Source of the DNA: Sporosarcina beigongshangi
GTDB taxonomy: Bacteria; Actinomycetota; Actinomycetes; Actinomycetales; Micrococcaceae
DNA: 64,000 nucleotides
Assembly (NCBI RefSeq): GCF_016820535.1
Contig: NZ_JADHDY010000020.1
Location: 22,845 to 86,844 of the forward strand
Direction of reading: 5' to 3'
The translations under genes were made by a program, and so were the position numbers. Below the pieces are notes generated by a model that saw nothing but the letters and a program-made list of their open reading frames with translations, had not been told where the DNA came from and made no database searches. The number at the start of each line of letters is the position of its first letter. Positions within the stretch are counted from its first letter, which is position 1. Positions 1-10,002 of this stretch are shown in pieces.

Positions 1-190
1 GACAAGTGTTTCGATACGGTTTCAGTTCCGCTCCCACGGCACATTTTGGCCCCAACGGGAGCGCCTCTTGTGCCAAGCTGGATTCAGTTCGAAGTCTTGT
101 GGGGATGCTGAAGAACGCCACCGCCCTGTCGGTTGCCGGCGAAAGTGCCGCAACGCCCCACCACCACGAGATTAGCGAGCGCCCGAAACG

Positions 191-1195
191 ATGTCAGCCT
201 TGTCCCCCGCACCGCATGGACGCCGCGGCGTCCCTGTCGATGCGAGCCGCCGACAGCGCCGCACCGTTGACCGCCTCCGTGTGCTTGACCGCTGCGCGAT
301 TCTGGGCCTGTCGCTTTCGCTGGCCCTGGGTGGCTGCACCAGCAACGACCCGGCCGAACAGGACGCCACCATGCCGGCCAGCGCCACATCCTCCTCGGCA
401 CTCGTCACCGCGGCACCCCTGGAGACAGCCACGTCCTCCCAGACGCTGCCCGTCTACTGGCTGGGACGCAGCAACGACGACGTCTTCCTCTACCGCGAGT
501 TCTTCCCCGCGAAGTCAACCGACGATCCCATCGTGTCCGCCCTGCGCGCCATGATGTCCACCAAGCCCAGGGACCCGGACTATTTCACCTTGTGGAACAC
601 GCCGTCCCGCCTCGGTGCCTCCATCTCAGCCAAGAACGTCATCACAGTGGATGTTTCGGCCGACGCCTTTGGTCAGAAGGTGGATGCGGGCATCGCCCAG
701 CGCTCCGTGGCCCAGCTGGTGTACACGGCCACCGCCGCCGCTGCCATGGCGGGGCTGGTTGATGCCAGCAGCTCCATCCAGGTCTCAGTCCTGGTGGACG
801 GGCACACGGGCTACAAAGCCTTTGGGCACGTGGCCCTGGACAAGCCCATGACCCGCGACGCGTCCCTCGTTGCACCCGTTTGGATCATCTCCCCCTCCCA
901 GGGTGCACGGTACAAGACCCTGCCGCTGAAGGTTGAGGGGCAGGGCATTTCGCCCAGCGGAACGCTGTACTGGGAACTGGCCAAGAGCAGCAACGGCAAG
1001 GCGGACGAGCCCTACCTGAACGGCACCGTGGCGATTGTTGAGGGGGCCAATGAGCTGGGGATGTTCAGTTTCTCCCTGATCCCGCCGCCGGGCGCCTATG
1101 AACTGTCCGTCTTTATTGACGACCCCGAAGCACCGGGAAAGCGGATCGGCGTCGACACCAAATTGGTCCAGGTCGCCGAGCAGAACATCGAATAG
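191..1195 (+). CDS. GerMN/Gmad2 domain lipoprotein
   Basis: Predicted secreted lipoprotein of 334 residues. The N-terminal 50 residues are basic and then hydrophobic, ending in a lipobox (LALGGC), so the mature protein should be anchored to the outer face of the membrane by Cys49. A GerMN-type domain follows (about residues 85-230, starting PVYWLGRSNDD) and then a Gmad2 immunoglobulin-like domain (about 232-325, VWIISPSQGARY). These domains are known from spore-germination proteins, but in non-sporing actinobacteria they occur in envelope lipoproteins of unsettled role, so no specific function is assigned. The ATG at 191 has only a weak ribosome binding site. An internal GTG at 281, closer to the signal peptide, is an alternative. 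It converges with rsmE. Confidence 0.8.
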   Translation: MSALSPAPHGRRGVPVDASRRQRRTVDRLRVLDRCAILGLSLSLALGGCTSNDPAEQDATMPASATSSSALVTAAPLETATSSQTLPVYWLGRSNDDVFLYREFFPAKSTDDPIVSALRAMMSTKPRDPDYFTLWNTPSRLGASISAKNVITVDVSADAFGQKVDAGIAQRSVAQLVYTATAAAAMAGLVDASSSIQVSVLVDGHTGYKAFGHVALDKPMTRDASLVAPVWIISPSQGARYKTLPLKVEGQGISPSGTLYWELAKSSNGKADEPYLNGTVAIVEGANELGMFSFSLIPPPGAYELSVFIDDPEAPGKRIGVDTKLVQVAEQNIE

Positions 1196-1223
1196 CGGCA
1201 CCTGCCGCTGACTGTGCCCGCAG

Positions 1224-2039
1224 TTACCAGCGGCCCAGTTCCTGGCTCAACAGCACGACGGCGGCAGGCCCGGCCGTGGACGAGCGCAGGACATGCTTGC
1301 CCAGCAGGGCGGTCCTGGCCCCGGCTTCGGTGAAGGCGGCGACCTCAGCGGCGCTCATGCCGCCTTCGGGGCCGACAATCATCAGGACACCTCCGGCTCC
1401 CGCCACGGTGCCGGAAGCCGGCGCGCCGGCAACGGGTCCGTCCGCGGCGGTGCGGGACCGGGTATCCCTCCAGCTGCGGGCAACGTCCGCCACCGAATCG
1501 GTGGCGTCTTCATGGAGTATCAGGGCCAGCCCGGCTGCGGCGATCTGCTCGCAAACCCCCGCAGTCCCCAGCAGCGGCCCCACCTCGGGAACGGTGGAGC
1601 GGCGTGCCTGCTTGGCGGCCGCCGCAACCACCGCCCGCCATTTCTCCGGGCCCTTCACGGCCTTGTCCATCTTCCAGCGCACGATGGAGCGCTCCGCCTG
1701 CCACGGGAACACCGCGTCGATGCCGAGCTCGGTGGCAGTCTCAACTGCCAGCTCGTCGCGGTCGCCCTTGGCCAGGGCCTGGATAAGTGTGAAGGCCGGT
1801 TCGGGGGCCGGCTCGTGCAGCACCTCCCGGACCTCAACCGTCAGGGAGGCCTTGTCCGCCCCGGTGACGGAGCAGACCAAACGCAACCCTGCGCCGTCGC
1901 ACATGTCAACGGGCTCGCCGGCGCCCAGCCGCTTGACGGTGGCGGCATGGCGGCCCTCCGCCCCGGCGAGCGTGAAGGAGTCCCCGGGTGTGAGCGGCGC
2001 CAGTTCTCCGGGGGCGGCGTAGAAGACGGGGTTGCTCAT
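1224..2039 (-). CDS. rsmE: 16S rRNA (uracil-1498-N3)-methyltransferase RsmE
   Basis: SPOUT-class methyltransferase that uses SAM to methylate U1498 of 16S rRNA in the assembled 30S subunit. The family signature GPEGG lies at residues 223-227 and the C-terminal knot motif LGKHVLRSSTA at about 247-257. A PUA-like N-terminal domain precedes them. Length (271) is slightly above the usual 240-250 because of a low-complexity Ala/Gly/Thr insertion near residues 190-217. It starts 5 bases after the dnaJ stop, so it is the last gene of hrcA-dnaJ-rsmE, an arrangement common in actinobacteria and firmicutes. It is therefore probably heat-inducible through HrcA. Confidence 0.93.
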   Translation of the reverse strand: MSNPVFYAAPGELAPLTPGDSFTLAGAEGRHAATVKRLGAGEPVDMCDGAGLRLVCSVTGADKASLTVEVREVLHEPAPEPAFTLIQALAKGDRDELAVETATELGIDAVFPWQAERSIVRWKMDKAVKGPEKWRAVVAAAAKQARRSTVPEVGPLLGTAGVCEQIAAAGLALILHEDATDSVADVARSWRDTRSRTAADGPVAGAPASGTVAGAGGVLMIVGPEGGMSAAEVAAFTEAGARTALLGKHVLRSSTAGPAAVVLLSQELGRW

Positions 2040-2044
2040 GGCGG

Positions 2045-3178
2045 CTAGAGGTTGCCCAGCTTGTCGCGCAGCTTGGCGAACATCCCGCCGCTGCTGACGA
2101 GCCGCCCCTCGGTGAACGTCTCCCCGCGCAGGGCGGCCAGCTGCTTCAGGAGCTCTTCCTGTGCAGCGTCGGGCTTCGTGGGTGTTTCCACGTGGACGTG
2201 GATCTTGAGGTCTCCGCGGCCAAAGCCACGCAGGTGCGTCACACCGAGGTTGCGCAGGTTGATGACCTCCCCGGCCTGGGTGCCGGGCTTGATGCTGATG
2301 GGCTGCTCGCCGTCGAAGGTTTCAAACGTCAGCTCGGTGCCGAGGGCCGCGGCCGTCATGGGCACGCTGAGCGTGGCGTGGAGGTCGTCGCCCTCGCGGA
2401 CGAATTCGGCGTCGTTGCTGACCTTCATCTCGACGTAGAGGTCGCCGGCGGGACCGCCTGCGGGGCCGGCCTCGCCCTGGCCCGAGAGCTGGATGCGGGT
2501 GCCGGTGCTGACGCCGGCGGGGACCTTGATGGTCAGGGTGCGGCGGTGGCGGACACGGCCTTCGCCCATGCATTCGTTGCAGGGGTCCAGGATCTGGGTG
2601 CCGAAGCCCTGGCAGGAGTTGCAGGTGGCCAGGGTCATGACGTTGCCCAGGATGGAGCGCATGGGGCGTTCGATCTGGCCGCTGCCGTGGCAAATGTCGC
2701 AGGTGGTGGGCGAGGTGCCGGGGCGGCAGCAGCTGCCGTCACACGTGGGGCAGGTGATGGCGGTGTCTATTTCAAGCTTCTTGTTGACGCCGAACACGGC
2801 TTCGCGCAGCTCCACCCGGACAGTGATCAGCGCGTCCTGGCCCCGGCGGGTGCGGGAGGCCGGGCCCCGGCCGCCGCCACCTCCGCCGCCGCCAAAGAAT
2901 GTCTCGAAGATGTCCTGGAAGGCGAAGCCGTCGCCGCCGAACCCGCCGCCGCCACCGTTGTCGTTGCCGTTTTCGTTGCCGGTGGTGTCATAGATGCGGC
3001 GCTTCTGCGGGTCGGAGAGCACCTCGTAGGCGTGCGTGACGGCCTTGAAGCGGTCCTGTGCGTCCGGGGCGTCGTTGACGTCGGGGTGCAGCTTCCGGGC
3101 AAGCTTGCGGTAGGCCTTCTTGATTTCCTCGGCCGTTGCATCGCGTGAGACGCCCAGGGCGTCGTAATGGTTGCTCAA
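2045..3178 (-). CDS. dnaJ: Chaperone DnaJ (HSP40), HrcA-linked copy
   Basis: Co-chaperone that delivers unfolded clients to DnaK and stimulates its ATPase. The J domain has HPD at residues 31-33. A Gly/Phe-rich linker, including a run of glycines, follows at about 75-115. Next comes the zinc region with CxxCxGxG-type repeats ([31 protein letters not shown]) and then the two C-terminal substrate-binding domains. The open frame extends further upstream, but that extension (Pro/Ser/Trp-rich) overlaps hrcA. A TTG at 3178, giving the family-typical N-terminus SNHYDALGV and 377 residues, is the better start, with an AGAGAG-like site upstream. Lies 37 bases after hrcA in the same operon. Being next to hrcA rather than dnaK-grpE suggests the DnaJ2-type copy. 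Confidence 0.93.
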   Translation of the reverse strand: MSNHYDALGVSRDATAEEIKKAYRKLARKLHPDVNDAPDAQDRFKAVTHAYEVLSDPQKRRIYDTTGNENGNDNGGGGGFGGDGFAFQDIFETFFGGGGGGGGRGPASRTRRGQDALITVRVELREAVFGVNKKLEIDTAITCPTCDGSCCRPGTSPTTCDICHGSGQIERPMRSILGNVMTLATCNSCQGFGTQILDPCNECMGEGRVRHRRTLTIKVPAGVSTGTRIQLSGQGEAGPAGGPAGDLYVEMKVSNDAEFVREGDDLHATLSVPMTAAALGTELTFETFDGEQPISIKPGTQAGEVINLRNLGVTHLRGFGRGDLKIHVHVETPTKPDAAQEELLKQLAALRGETFTEGRLVSSGGMFAKLRDKLGNL

Positions 3179-3215
3179 AATGTTGCTCTCTTGTGTTGGG
3201 TGGATCGGTGGCCGG

Positions 3216-4229
3216 TTAGCCGGCCAAAATTCTGGAAAGGTACTGTGCCACAGCGCGCACGCTGGACATGGTGTTCGGGTAGTCCATGCGGGTGGGGCCC
3301 ACGATGCCCAGCTTGGCGCCCTCGCCCGGGCCGTAGCTGCTGGCCACGACGGATGCCTCGGCGAGGGAATCGTGGGGGTTTTCGCGCCCAATCACGACCG
3401 CCATCCCCAGGGAATCCTGCGCCATCGCCTCCAGGAGGCGCAGCAGCACCACCTGTTCCTCAAGGGCGTCAAGGACGGGGCCGATGCTCAGCGGGAAGTC
3501 GTTGTTGGAGCGGGCCAGGTTGGCGGTGCCGGCCATGACAATCCGGTCCTCGCGGGCATTTCGGGCCAGCAGGGCCAGCCCCTGGGCCAGCCGGGCTGCC
3601 GGTCCCTGCTCCGCCGGGGGCACGGACAGCGGGATCCGGGATACGGCGTCGGGCAGGGCCGCGACCGCAACGCCGTGCAGGGCGGCCAGGAAGACCTGGC
3701 GCAGGGCGGCGAGTTCGGCATCGTCCAGCACTGCGCCAATGTCGATCACGTTTTGCTCCACCTTGCCCGAAGCCAGGATCAGCACCACCAGGACCTGCCG
3801 GGCGGCCAGTGAGACGAACTCAATGTGCCGGACGGCGGCGTCGCCGGAGCGCGGGTATTGGACCACGGCCACCTGGTGCGTCAGCTGGGCCAGTGCCCGG
3901 ACTGTTCGCTCAAGGACATCGTCAAGGTCGGTGGAACCCTCCAGCAGCGCCGAAATGGCGCGCCGTTCGGCCGCGGACAGCGGCTTGACGGTGGACAGCT
4001 GGTCGACGAAGAGCCGGTAGCCCTTGTCGGTGGGGATGCGCCCGGAACTGGTGTGCGGGGCCGTGATCAGGCCCTCGTCCTCCAGTGCCGCCATGTCGTT
4101 GCGGATGGTGGCGCTGGAGACGCCCAGGTGGTGCCTCTCCACGAGGGCCTTGGAGCCCACGGGCTCACGGGTGTGGACATAGTCTTCGACAATCGCCCTA
4201 AGAACTTCCAACTTCCGTGGTTCACTCAT
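3216..4229 (-). CDS. hrcA: Heat-inducible transcriptional repressor HrcA
   Basis: Repressor of class I heat-shock genes that binds CIRCE operators and needs GroEL for activity. The N-terminal winged helix (about residues 1-80, with motif [19 protein letters not shown]) is followed by a GAF-like and dimerisation region. Length 337, typical for actinobacteria. The frame runs 20 codons further upstream, but the ATG at 4229 has a strong GAGGAGG site 6 bases before it and gives the standard start [23 protein letters not shown]-like element lies 64-90 bases upstream, so hrcA and the downstream dnaJ and rsmE are predicted to be autorepressed. Confidence 0.95.
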   Translation of the reverse strand: MSEPRKLEVLRAIVEDYVHTREPVGSKALVERHHLGVSSATIRNDMAALEDEGLITAPHTSSGRIPTDKGYRLFVDQLSTVKPLSAAERRAISALLEGSTDLDDVLERTVRALAQLTHQVAVVQYPRSGDAAVRHIEFVSLAARQVLVVLILASGKVEQNVIDIGAVLDDAELAALRQVFLAALHGVAVAALPDAVSRIPLSVPPAEQGPAARLAQGLALLARNAREDRIVMAGTANLARSNNDFPLSIGPVLDALEEQVVLLRLLEAMAQDSLGMAVVIGRENPHDSLAEASVVASSYGPGEGAKLGIVGPTRMDYPNTMSSVRAVAQYLSRILAG

Positions 4230-4292
4230 GCCGGCACCTCCTCTCAGTCCCTCATTCGCTCGATGACGCAGTGCTGTGGCAGGGCACATTAA

Positions 4293-4319
4293 TTAGCACT
4301 CTACCCAATCAAGTGCCAA
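4293..4319 (-). promoter_or_regulatory. CIRCE operator of hrcA-dnaJ, overlapping a candidate -10
   Basis: Inverted repeat TTAGCACTC, 9-base spacer, AAGTGCCAA. The CIRCE consensus is TTAGCACTC-N9-GAGTGCTAA: the left half is exact and the right half has two mismatches with the correct spacing. On the minus strand a TANNNT-type -10 (TAGAGT, 4298-4303) lies inside the element, so HrcA binding would block polymerase directly. The -10 assignment is inference. Confidence 0.85.
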
Positions 4320-4463
4320 TTCTAATACTTTTTGCTGGGCCCTTCCCGGGCGCCCCGCACCGCCAAATGCGCGGTCACGGGCGGGAGCAGCGGCTAGCAT
4401 GGGTTTTCAGCCTGCAGCGTTCGCCAAGAGCGTTGCCCCGCCACGCGACAGACAGGTTTTCTA

Positions 4464-5312
4464 GTGCATTACAACCAGTGGGGGCCCCAGGACCTCAGCG
4501 CCCCTGCAGCCAGGGTGCTGCCCAAGCTCGAGGCCCAGGCGGGCCTTGTCGTGGAGGACGTGCAGACCGGGTGGGTCGGCGCCGTCGTCCGGCTGGAAAA
4601 GTCCGGCGGCATGCACATTGTGGAGCTGGCCGACCGGCGGAACAAGGTCCGTGCCTTCCCGCTCGGCTTCGGCTTCTTGCATGAAGGAGAACCCGTGGAG
4701 CTCGTGGCGCCCGTGAAGGCGCCGCCGGTGCAGAAACTGCGCACGGCATCCGGTTCGGTCAAGGTGGCCGACGCGCGCGCCAAGGTGGCCAAGGCCAGCC
4801 GCATCTGGGTGGAGGGCAAGCACGACGCCGAGCTGGTCGAGAAGGTGTGGGGAGACGACCTCCGGGTGGAAGGGATTGTGGTGGAGCCGCTGCGCGGGAT
4901 CGACGACCTCGCCGCCGCCGTGGCCGATTTCTCCCCCGGGCCAAACCGGCGGCTCGGCATCCTGGTGGACCACCTGGTGCCCGGGTCCAAGGAATCACGG
5001 ATTGTGGCGAACCTCATGGCCGCACCCGGAATGGGCCGCAATGTGTTGGTGGTGGGCCACCCCTATGTGGACGTGTGGCAGGCCATCAAGCCCTCCACCC
5101 TGGGCATCCCTGCCTGGCCCGTGGTGCCGCGCAGCATGGAATGGAAACTGGGAATCCTGCAGGCCTTCGGCTGGCCGCACAGCACTGCCGAGGACGTGGG
5201 CCTGGGCTGGCAGCGGCTGCTCTCGCGCGTCAATTCGTACGCCGACCTGGAGCCGTCGCTGCTGGGAAGGGTGGAGGAAGTCATTGATTTCCTCACGGCA
5301 CCAGTATCCTAG
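4464..5312 (+). CDS. DUF3097 family protein (toprim-like)
   Basis: Conserved actinobacterial protein of 282 residues that I place in DUF3097. The central segment RIWVEGKHDAELVEKVWG (about residues 112-129), followed by GILVDHLVPGSKES, resembles the acidic motifs (E, then DxD-like) of toprim folds, so a nucleic-acid role is possible but unproven. The N-terminal part looks like a small beta-barrel (VQTGWVGAVVRLEKSG). It starts at GTG 4464 with a modest AGG-containing site. It is divergent from hrcA and followed by a DUF4870 gene. No partner is obvious from the context. Confidence 0.75.
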   Translation: MHYNQWGPQDLSAPAARVLPKLEAQAGLVVEDVQTGWVGAVVRLEKSGGMHIVELADRRNKVRAFPLGFGFLHEGEPVELVAPVKAPPVQKLRTASGSVKVADARAKVAKASRIWVEGKHDAELVEKVWGDDLRVEGIVVEPLRGIDDLAAAVADFSPGPNRRLGILVDHLVPGSKESRIVANLMAAPGMGRNVLVVGHPYVDVWQAIKPSTLGIPAWPVVPRSMEWKLGILQAFGWPHSTAEDVGLGWQRLLSRVNSYADLEPSLLGRVEEVIDFLTAPVS

Positions 5313-5378
5313 GGAGAGTGGCCGGCCCTGTTTCCGGCCCATCGTTTCCTTGTGCAGCACGTTGAAAGGCCCGTCACT

Positions 5379-5771
5379 GTGAGTCATCCGGCAACCCACA
5401 CCAATGGTTCCCCCCAACCTCCGCTCACTCCATCCGAGGACAAGCAGTGGGCCTTCATGTCCCACTGCGGCGGCATCCTCGGCTGCATCCCGTCGTTCAT
5501 CATCCACCGGTATGTCGGCCCGCGCGGCCGGTTCACCGAGCAGGAGTCGCTGGAAGCCCTGAACTTCACGCTGCCACCCACGCTTGTTGCCGTGGCACTG
5601 AACCTGCTGGCACTGGTGTTTGTGTTTATCAGCCCGCAACTTGCAACGATCTTCTCCATGCTGGCCCTGCTGGTCTGGATCTTCCTGACGGTGTTCTCCG
5701 TCATAGCCGCACTCCAGGTCAACAAGGGCCAGCCATACCGCTACGCCCTGAATCTGCGCTGGCTCAAGTAG
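5379..5771 (+). CDS. DUF4870 family small membrane protein
   Basis: A 130-residue membrane protein whose sequence fits DUF4870. A polar, Pro-rich N-terminus is followed by a first hydrophobic segment near WAFMSHCGGILGCIPSFII, then LPPTLVAVALNLLALVFVFI and IFSMLALLVWIFLTVFSVIAAL, and a short tail ending in the family-like motif PYRYALNLRWLK. The GTG at 5379 is chosen because GAAAGG lies 9 bases upstream; a GTG at 5352 would add nine residues. The family has no established biochemical function. Followed by a bidirectional terminator shared with hemW. Confidence 0.78.
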   Translation: MSHPATHTNGSPQPPLTPSEDKQWAFMSHCGGILGCIPSFIIHRYVGPRGRFTEQESLEALNFTLPPTLVAVALNLLALVFVFISPQLATIFSMLALLVWIFLTVFSVIAALQVNKGQPYRYALNLRWLK

Positions 5772-5790
5772 CCGGGGCTTAAACGACAGA

Positions 5791-5850
5791 CCCGCAGAGA
5801 TCCCCCACCAGGCACGGTTTTCGTGCTTCCGGCGGGGCCTCTGCGGGTTT
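5791..5850. terminator. Bidirectional terminator between DUF4870 gene and hemW
   Basis: A 9-bp stem CCCGCAGAG/CTCTGCGGG (5791-5799 with 5839-5847) encloses a smaller GCACG/CGTGC hairpin and is followed by TTT on the plus strand. It sits between two convergent genes, as expected for a shared Rho-independent terminator. Confidence 0.75.
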
Positions 5851-5898
5851 GTTGCGTTGGGGCCGCGGTTGGACGCGTCCGGCATGCCGCGGCCCGGG

Positions 5899-7131
5899 TC
5901 AGTCGACGAGGAGGGCGCGGGTGACCGCGTCGCCGAGCAGGCGCCCCTTGAGGGTCAGCACCAGGGTTCCGGCAAACGCCCTGGCCGGGTCCACAAGTTC
6001 CTGGGCGATGAGCCCGGCGACTGCCCTGCGTGCAGCCGGGGACAGTGTGTCCACTGCGAGGCCCTCAGAGAGCCGGGACACCAGCATGATGCGTTCGAGC
6101 TCGCGGGTGTCCGCATCCAGGGTTTCCCGGCCGGCTGCAGGCGATTCGCCCTTGTCCAGGCGGTTGGCGTAGGCAGTGGGGTGCTTGACGTTCCACCAGC
6201 GCACGCCTCCCATGTGTGAGTGCGCTCCGGGGCCGATCCCCCACCAGTCGTCCCCGCGCCAGTAGGCCAGGTTGTGCTGGCAGGCGTCCTTCGGGGTGCG
6301 CGACCAGTTGCTGACCTCGTACCAGGACAGGCCGGCCTCCTGGAAGAGGCGGTCGGCCAGTTCGTACTTGGTGGCGTGGTCGTCGTCGTCAATGTTGGGC
6401 ACCTGGCCGCGCCGGATCTGGGCGGCGAGCTTGGTGCCGTCCTCGACGATGAGCGAGTAGGCGGAGATGTGGTCGGGCTCGTAGCTCAGGGCGGCACGCA
6501 CAGAGGTTTCCCAGTCGGCAATTGACTCGCCGGGGGTGCCGTAAATCAGGTCAACGCTCACGCTCAGGCCGATTTCGCGCGCCCAGGCAACCGCCTGCGG
6601 CACCTTCTCCGGGTTGTGGGTGCGGTCCAGAACCTTCAGGACGTGCGGTACGGCGGACTGCATGCCAAAGGACACGCGGGTGAATCCGCCGTCGAACAAT
6701 TCCTGCAGCGACTCCCGGGTGACCGAGTCCGGGTTGGCCTCGGTGGTGACCTCGGCACCGTCCTCAATGCCCCACTGCGCGACGGCGGCGCCCAGGATGC
6801 GGGTGAGGTCGCCTGCGGGCAGGAGGGTGGGCGTGCCGCCGCCAAAAAAGACGGTGCTCAGCTTGCGAGGCGGCAGGCCTGAGGCCTTCATGGCGCGGGC
6901 GGCAAACTCCACCTCCCGCACGGCGGTTTCTGCGTAGGCGGCCTGGGAGGCGCCCCCGCCCAGTTCAGTGGCCGTGTAGGTGTTGAAGTCGCAATAGCCG
7001 CAGCGCACGGCACAGAACGGGATGTGCGCGTACAGGCTGAACTTGCGGGCCTCCGCACCGACGGCAGCCTGCGCGGGCAGGACGCCGTCGGCGGGGGCCG
7101 GATCCCCGAGGGGCAAAACGCTGGGGGTCAC
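5899..7131 (-). CDS. hemW: Radical SAM heme chaperone HemW
   Basis: Coproporphyrinogen-oxidase-like radical SAM protein, family HemW: a heme-binding chaperone rather than a true HemN. The 4Fe-4S motif is C40-x3-C44-x2-C47 in [11 protein letters not shown], with the following Phe and a downstream [11 protein letters not shown]-binding segment. The C-terminal HemN_C-like domain ends at residue 410. The GTG start overlaps the lepA stop (GTGA), so translation is coupled to lepA. The lepA-hemW order is widespread in Gram-positive bacteria. Confidence 0.92.
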   Translation of the reverse strand: MTPSVLPLGDPAPADGVLPAQAAVGAEARKFSLYAHIPFCAVRCGYCDFNTYTATELGGGASQAAYAETAVREVEFAARAMKASGLPPRKLSTVFFGGGTPTLLPAGDLTRILGAAVAQWGIEDGAEVTTEANPDSVTRESLQELFDGGFTRVSFGMQSAVPHVLKVLDRTHNPEKVPQAVAWAREIGLSVSVDLIYGTPGESIADWETSVRAALSYEPDHISAYSLIVEDGTKLAAQIRRGQVPNIDDDDHATKYELADRLFQEAGLSWYEVSNWSRTPKDACQHNLAYWRGDDWWGIGPGAHSHMGGVRWWNVKHPTAYANRLDKGESPAAGRETLDADTRELERIMLVSRLSEGLAVDTLSPAARRAVAGLIAQELVDPARAFAGTLVLTLKGRLLGDAVTRALLVD

Positions 7132-8984
7132 TTCTTGGACTTGTCCTTCGGTGATTCACCTGTGGTCAAGGCGGCGATGAATGCTTCCTGCGGGACCTCA
7201 ACGCGACCCACCATCTTCATGCGCTTCTTGCCTTCCTTCTGCTTTTCCAGCAGCTTGCGCTTGCGGGAGATGTCGCCGCCGTAGCACTTGGCCAAGACGT
7301 CCTTGCGGATGGCACGGATGCTTTCGCGGGCAATGATGCGGGCACCGATGGCAGCCTGGATGGGCACCTCGAACTGCTGGCGCGGGATGAGCTCGCGCAG
7401 CTTGCCGGTCATCATGACACCGTAGGCGTATGCCTTGTCGCGGTGGGTGATGGCCGAGAAGGCGTCAACCTGCTCGCCCTGCAGGAGGATGTCGACCTTG
7501 ACCAGGTCGGAGACCTGGTCGCCGTCGGCCTTCCAGTCCAGCGAACCGTAGCCGCGGGTCTTGGACTTCAAGATGTCGAAGAAGTCAAAGACAATTTCGG
7601 CCAGCGGCAGGCGGTAACGGATCTCGACGCGGTCCTCGGAGAGGTAGTCCATGCCGCCAAGGATGCCTCGGCGGGTCTGGCACAGCTCCATGATGGCGCC
7701 AACAAATTCGGTCGGGGCAAGGATCGTGGCGGCGACCATGGGCTCGCGCACCTCGGCGATCTTCCCGGAGGGGTATTCGCTGGGGTTGGTGACCGCAACA
7801 ACCTTCTTGTCCTCAAGCGTGACCTCGTACTCCACATTGGGAGCCGTGGAGATCAGGTCCAGGTTGTGCTCGCGCTCGAGGCGTTCACGCGTGATTTCCA
7901 GGTGCAGCAGGCCCAGGAAGCCCACGCGGAAGCCGAAGCCCAGGGCCGCGGAGGTTTCCGGTTCGTAGATGAGCGCCGCGTCGTTGAGCATGAGCTTTTC
8001 CAGCGCATCGCGAAGCACGGGGTAGTCGGTCCCGTCCATGGGGTACAGACCGGAGAAGACCATGGGCTTGGCGTCATGGTAGCCGGGCAGGGCCTCGGTG
8101 GCAGGCTTGCTGAAGGTCGTAACGGTATCGCCGACCTTGGACTGGCGCACATCCTTCACACCCGTGATGAGGTAGCCCACCTCGCCAACGCCCAAACCGG
8201 TGGAAGGCTTGGGCTCCGGGGAACTCACACCGATTTCCAACAGTTCGTGCGTGGCTCGGGTTGACATCATCTGAATTTTTTCGCGCGGGCTCAGGCTGCC
8301 GTCGATCACGCGGACATAGGTGACCACGCCGCGGTAGGTGTCGTACACCGAGTCAAAGATCATGGCACGTGCCGGGGCGTTGGGGTCGCCAACGGGCGGG
8401 GGAAGTTCGCGGACGATCTGGTCCAGTAGCTCTTCAACGCCGGCGCCGGTCTTGCCCGAGACCATGAGGACATCCTCGGGCTTGCCGCCGATGAGGTTGG
8501 CCAGCTCTGCCGCGTACTTTTCAGGCTGCGCTGCCGGGAGGTCGATCTTGTTCAACACCGGAATGATCGTGAGGTTGTTTTCCATGGCCAGGTACAGGTT
8601 GGCGAGGGTCTGCGCCTCAATGCCCTGGGCGGCGTCGACCAGCAGGATGGCGCCCTCACAGGCGGCCAGCGAGCGGGAGACCTCATAGGTGAAGTCGACG
8701 TGGCCCGGGGTGTCGATCATGTTCAGGCAGTACGCGGTGCCGTCGACCTCCCACGGGATGCGGACGGCCTGGGACTTGATGGTGATGCCGCGTTCGCGTT
8801 CAATGTCCATGCGGTCAAGGTACTGGGCTTTCATGTCACGCTGTTCGACGACTCCGGTGAGCTGGAGCATCCGGTCGGCCAGGGTGGACTTGCCGTGGTC
8901 GATGTGCGCGATAATGCAGAAGTTCCTGATGATCGCCGGATCGGTCGCGGCGGGCACCGGGGCAGTGCGGGCCATGGGTGACAC
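7128..8984 (-). CDS. lepA: Elongation factor 4 (LepA), back-translocating GTPase
   Basis: Ribosome-dependent translational GTPase of 618 residues. G1 is AHIDHGKST (about residues 26-34), G2 lies in [10 protein letters not shown]3 is DTPGH and G4 is NKIDLP. EF-G-like domains II and III and the LepA-specific C-terminal domain (ending [10 protein letters not shown]) complete the usual length. The GTG at 8984 has AAGGA 6 bases upstream; an ATG three codons later is less well placed. First gene of lepA-hemW, divergent from a PemK-like gene. Confidence 0.96.
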   Translation of the reverse strand: MSPMARTAPVPAATDPAIIRNFCIIAHIDHGKSTLADRMLQLTGVVEQRDMKAQYLDRMDIERERGITIKSQAVRIPWEVDGTAYCLNMIDTPGHVDFTYEVSRSLAACEGAILLVDAAQGIEAQTLANLYLAMENNLTIIPVLNKIDLPAAQPEKYAAELANLIGGKPEDVLMVSGKTGAGVEELLDQIVRELPPPVGDPNAPARAMIFDSVYDTYRGVVTYVRVIDGSLSPREKIQMMSTRATHELLEIGVSSPEPKPSTGLGVGEVGYLITGVKDVRQSKVGDTVTTFSKPATEALPGYHDAKPMVFSGLYPMDGTDYPVLRDALEKLMLNDAALIYEPETSAALGFGFRVGFLGLLHLEITRERLEREHNLDLISTAPNVEYEVTLEDKKVVAVTNPSEYPSGKIAEVREPMVAATILAPTEFVGAIMELCQTRRGILGGMDYLSEDRVEIRYRLPLAEIVFDFFDILKSKTRGYGSLDWKADGDQVSDLVKVDILLQGEQVDAFSAITHRDKAYAYGVMMTGKLRELIPRQQFEVPIQAAIGARIIARESIRAIRKDVLAKCYGGDISRKRKLLEKQKEGKKRMKMVGRVEVPQEAFIAALTTGESPKDKSKK

Positions 8985-9213
8985 TAGTGTTCCTTACTGT
9001 TGCATGGAGGCAGGGATTGCGGCTGTAGCGCCGAACCGTGCAGGATTGTGGCCGCACGCTTGGGCGCCGGACACTCATTGCCATCAAGTCTCCCACGTTT
9101 GGCGCCCCGGCAGAGAACCGGATCGCCCGGCCGCGGCACTAATTTGTTCCGGCGCATCAGCCATGCGGGGCACCGGCACCGGGAGGGCCGTCCCAATTCG
9201 CTATTCTGGGGGC

Positions 9214-9825
9214 ATGTCTTCCACTTCCGACCGCATATTCAAGCTGCTTCGCTCCCTGGCTGGCGCACTGTTCAACCCCGGCAGCACCGCGCCGCCCAAG
9301 GCAGGGGCCGGCACACGGCCCGGCACCGGAACGGGCGGCCGTCCCGGCGCCAAGCCCGGCGCCCGGGGTGGCGCGCACCCGGGCGGGCGGGCGGCGTCGA
9401 ACACCACCATCACCGGGCTGAGCACGGCGTATCCGGGTGATTTCACGGGAACCTCCACCGTCACCTATGCGCCCAAGCCCGACGGCGCCGCGGACCCCGG
9501 GGAGATCGTGTGGACCTGGGTGCCGTATGAGGAGGACTACAGCCAAGGCAAGGACCGGCCGGTGCTGGTGGTGGGCCGCAACGGCAAGCGGCTGCTGGCC
9601 CTGATGCTCACGAGCAAGGACCACAGCAACGACCGGCGTGGCGACAACGACTATGTGGACATTGGAACCGGTTCCTGGGACAGGCAGGGCCGCCCCAGCG
9701 AGGTGAAGCTGGACCGGATCCTGCAGGTCTCCCCCGCCGACATGCGCCGCGAGGGCGCCATCCTGGATGCCAAGAGGTTCGGCGTTGTGGCTGCCGGGCT
9801 GCGCAAACGGCACGGCTGGAAGTGA
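9214..9825 (+). CDS. PemK/MazF-like toxin-fold protein, solitary
   Basis: 203 residues in two parts. Residues 1-75 are low complexity, rich in Gly, Pro, Ala and Thr. The C-terminal part (about 90-203) resembles the PemK/MazF fold: GEIVWTWVPYEEDYSQGKDRPVLVVGRN matches the characteristic first strand and loop, and KLDRILQVSPADM matches the last strand pair. Known PemK/MazF proteins are mRNA endonucleases. No antitoxin-sized gene lies on either side (lepA is divergent, rpsT follows), so it may be a domesticated relative rather than an active toxin. Start ATG 9214 with a GGGGG-rich site. Confidence 0.7.
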   Translation: MSSTSDRIFKLLRSLAGALFNPGSTAPPKAGAGTRPGTGTGGRPGAKPGARGGAHPGGRAASNTTITGLSTAYPGDFTGTSTVTYAPKPDGAADPGEIVWTWVPYEEDYSQGKDRPVLVVGRNGKRLLALMLTSKDHSNDRRGDNDYVDIGTGSWDRQGRPSEVKLDRILQVSPADMRREGAILDAKRFGVVAAGLRKRHGWK

Positions 9826-9851
9826 AGGGCTCCGGCGGGGCCGCCATCTGG

Positions 9852-9857
9852 TAGAAT
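9852..9857 (+). promoter_or_regulatory. Candidate -10 of the rpsT promoter
   Basis: TAGAAT preceded by TGG, a near-consensus -10, lies in the 177-base gap between the PemK-like gene and rpsT. It would give a 5' leader of about 140 bases. No convincing -35 is visible. Assignment by pattern only. Confidence 0.5.
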
Positions 9858-10002
9858 TTTCACTTGTGTGTGTCCGTGCAGGTCGGCGGATGCAACAGCC
9901 TGGCCAGACGTTCACCATAATTCGAGCATCCCCACGCCGCTGTCGACGGTCAGGCTACGCCCTCTACGACCGTATTTTCGTATCAAAAGAGAGTTAAACA
10001 AC

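Noticed and set aside
1194..1209. AGCGGCA/TGCCGCT as a terminator between the lipoprotein gene and rsmE
   Set aside because: Loop of only two bases if fully paired and no U-run; too weak to call.
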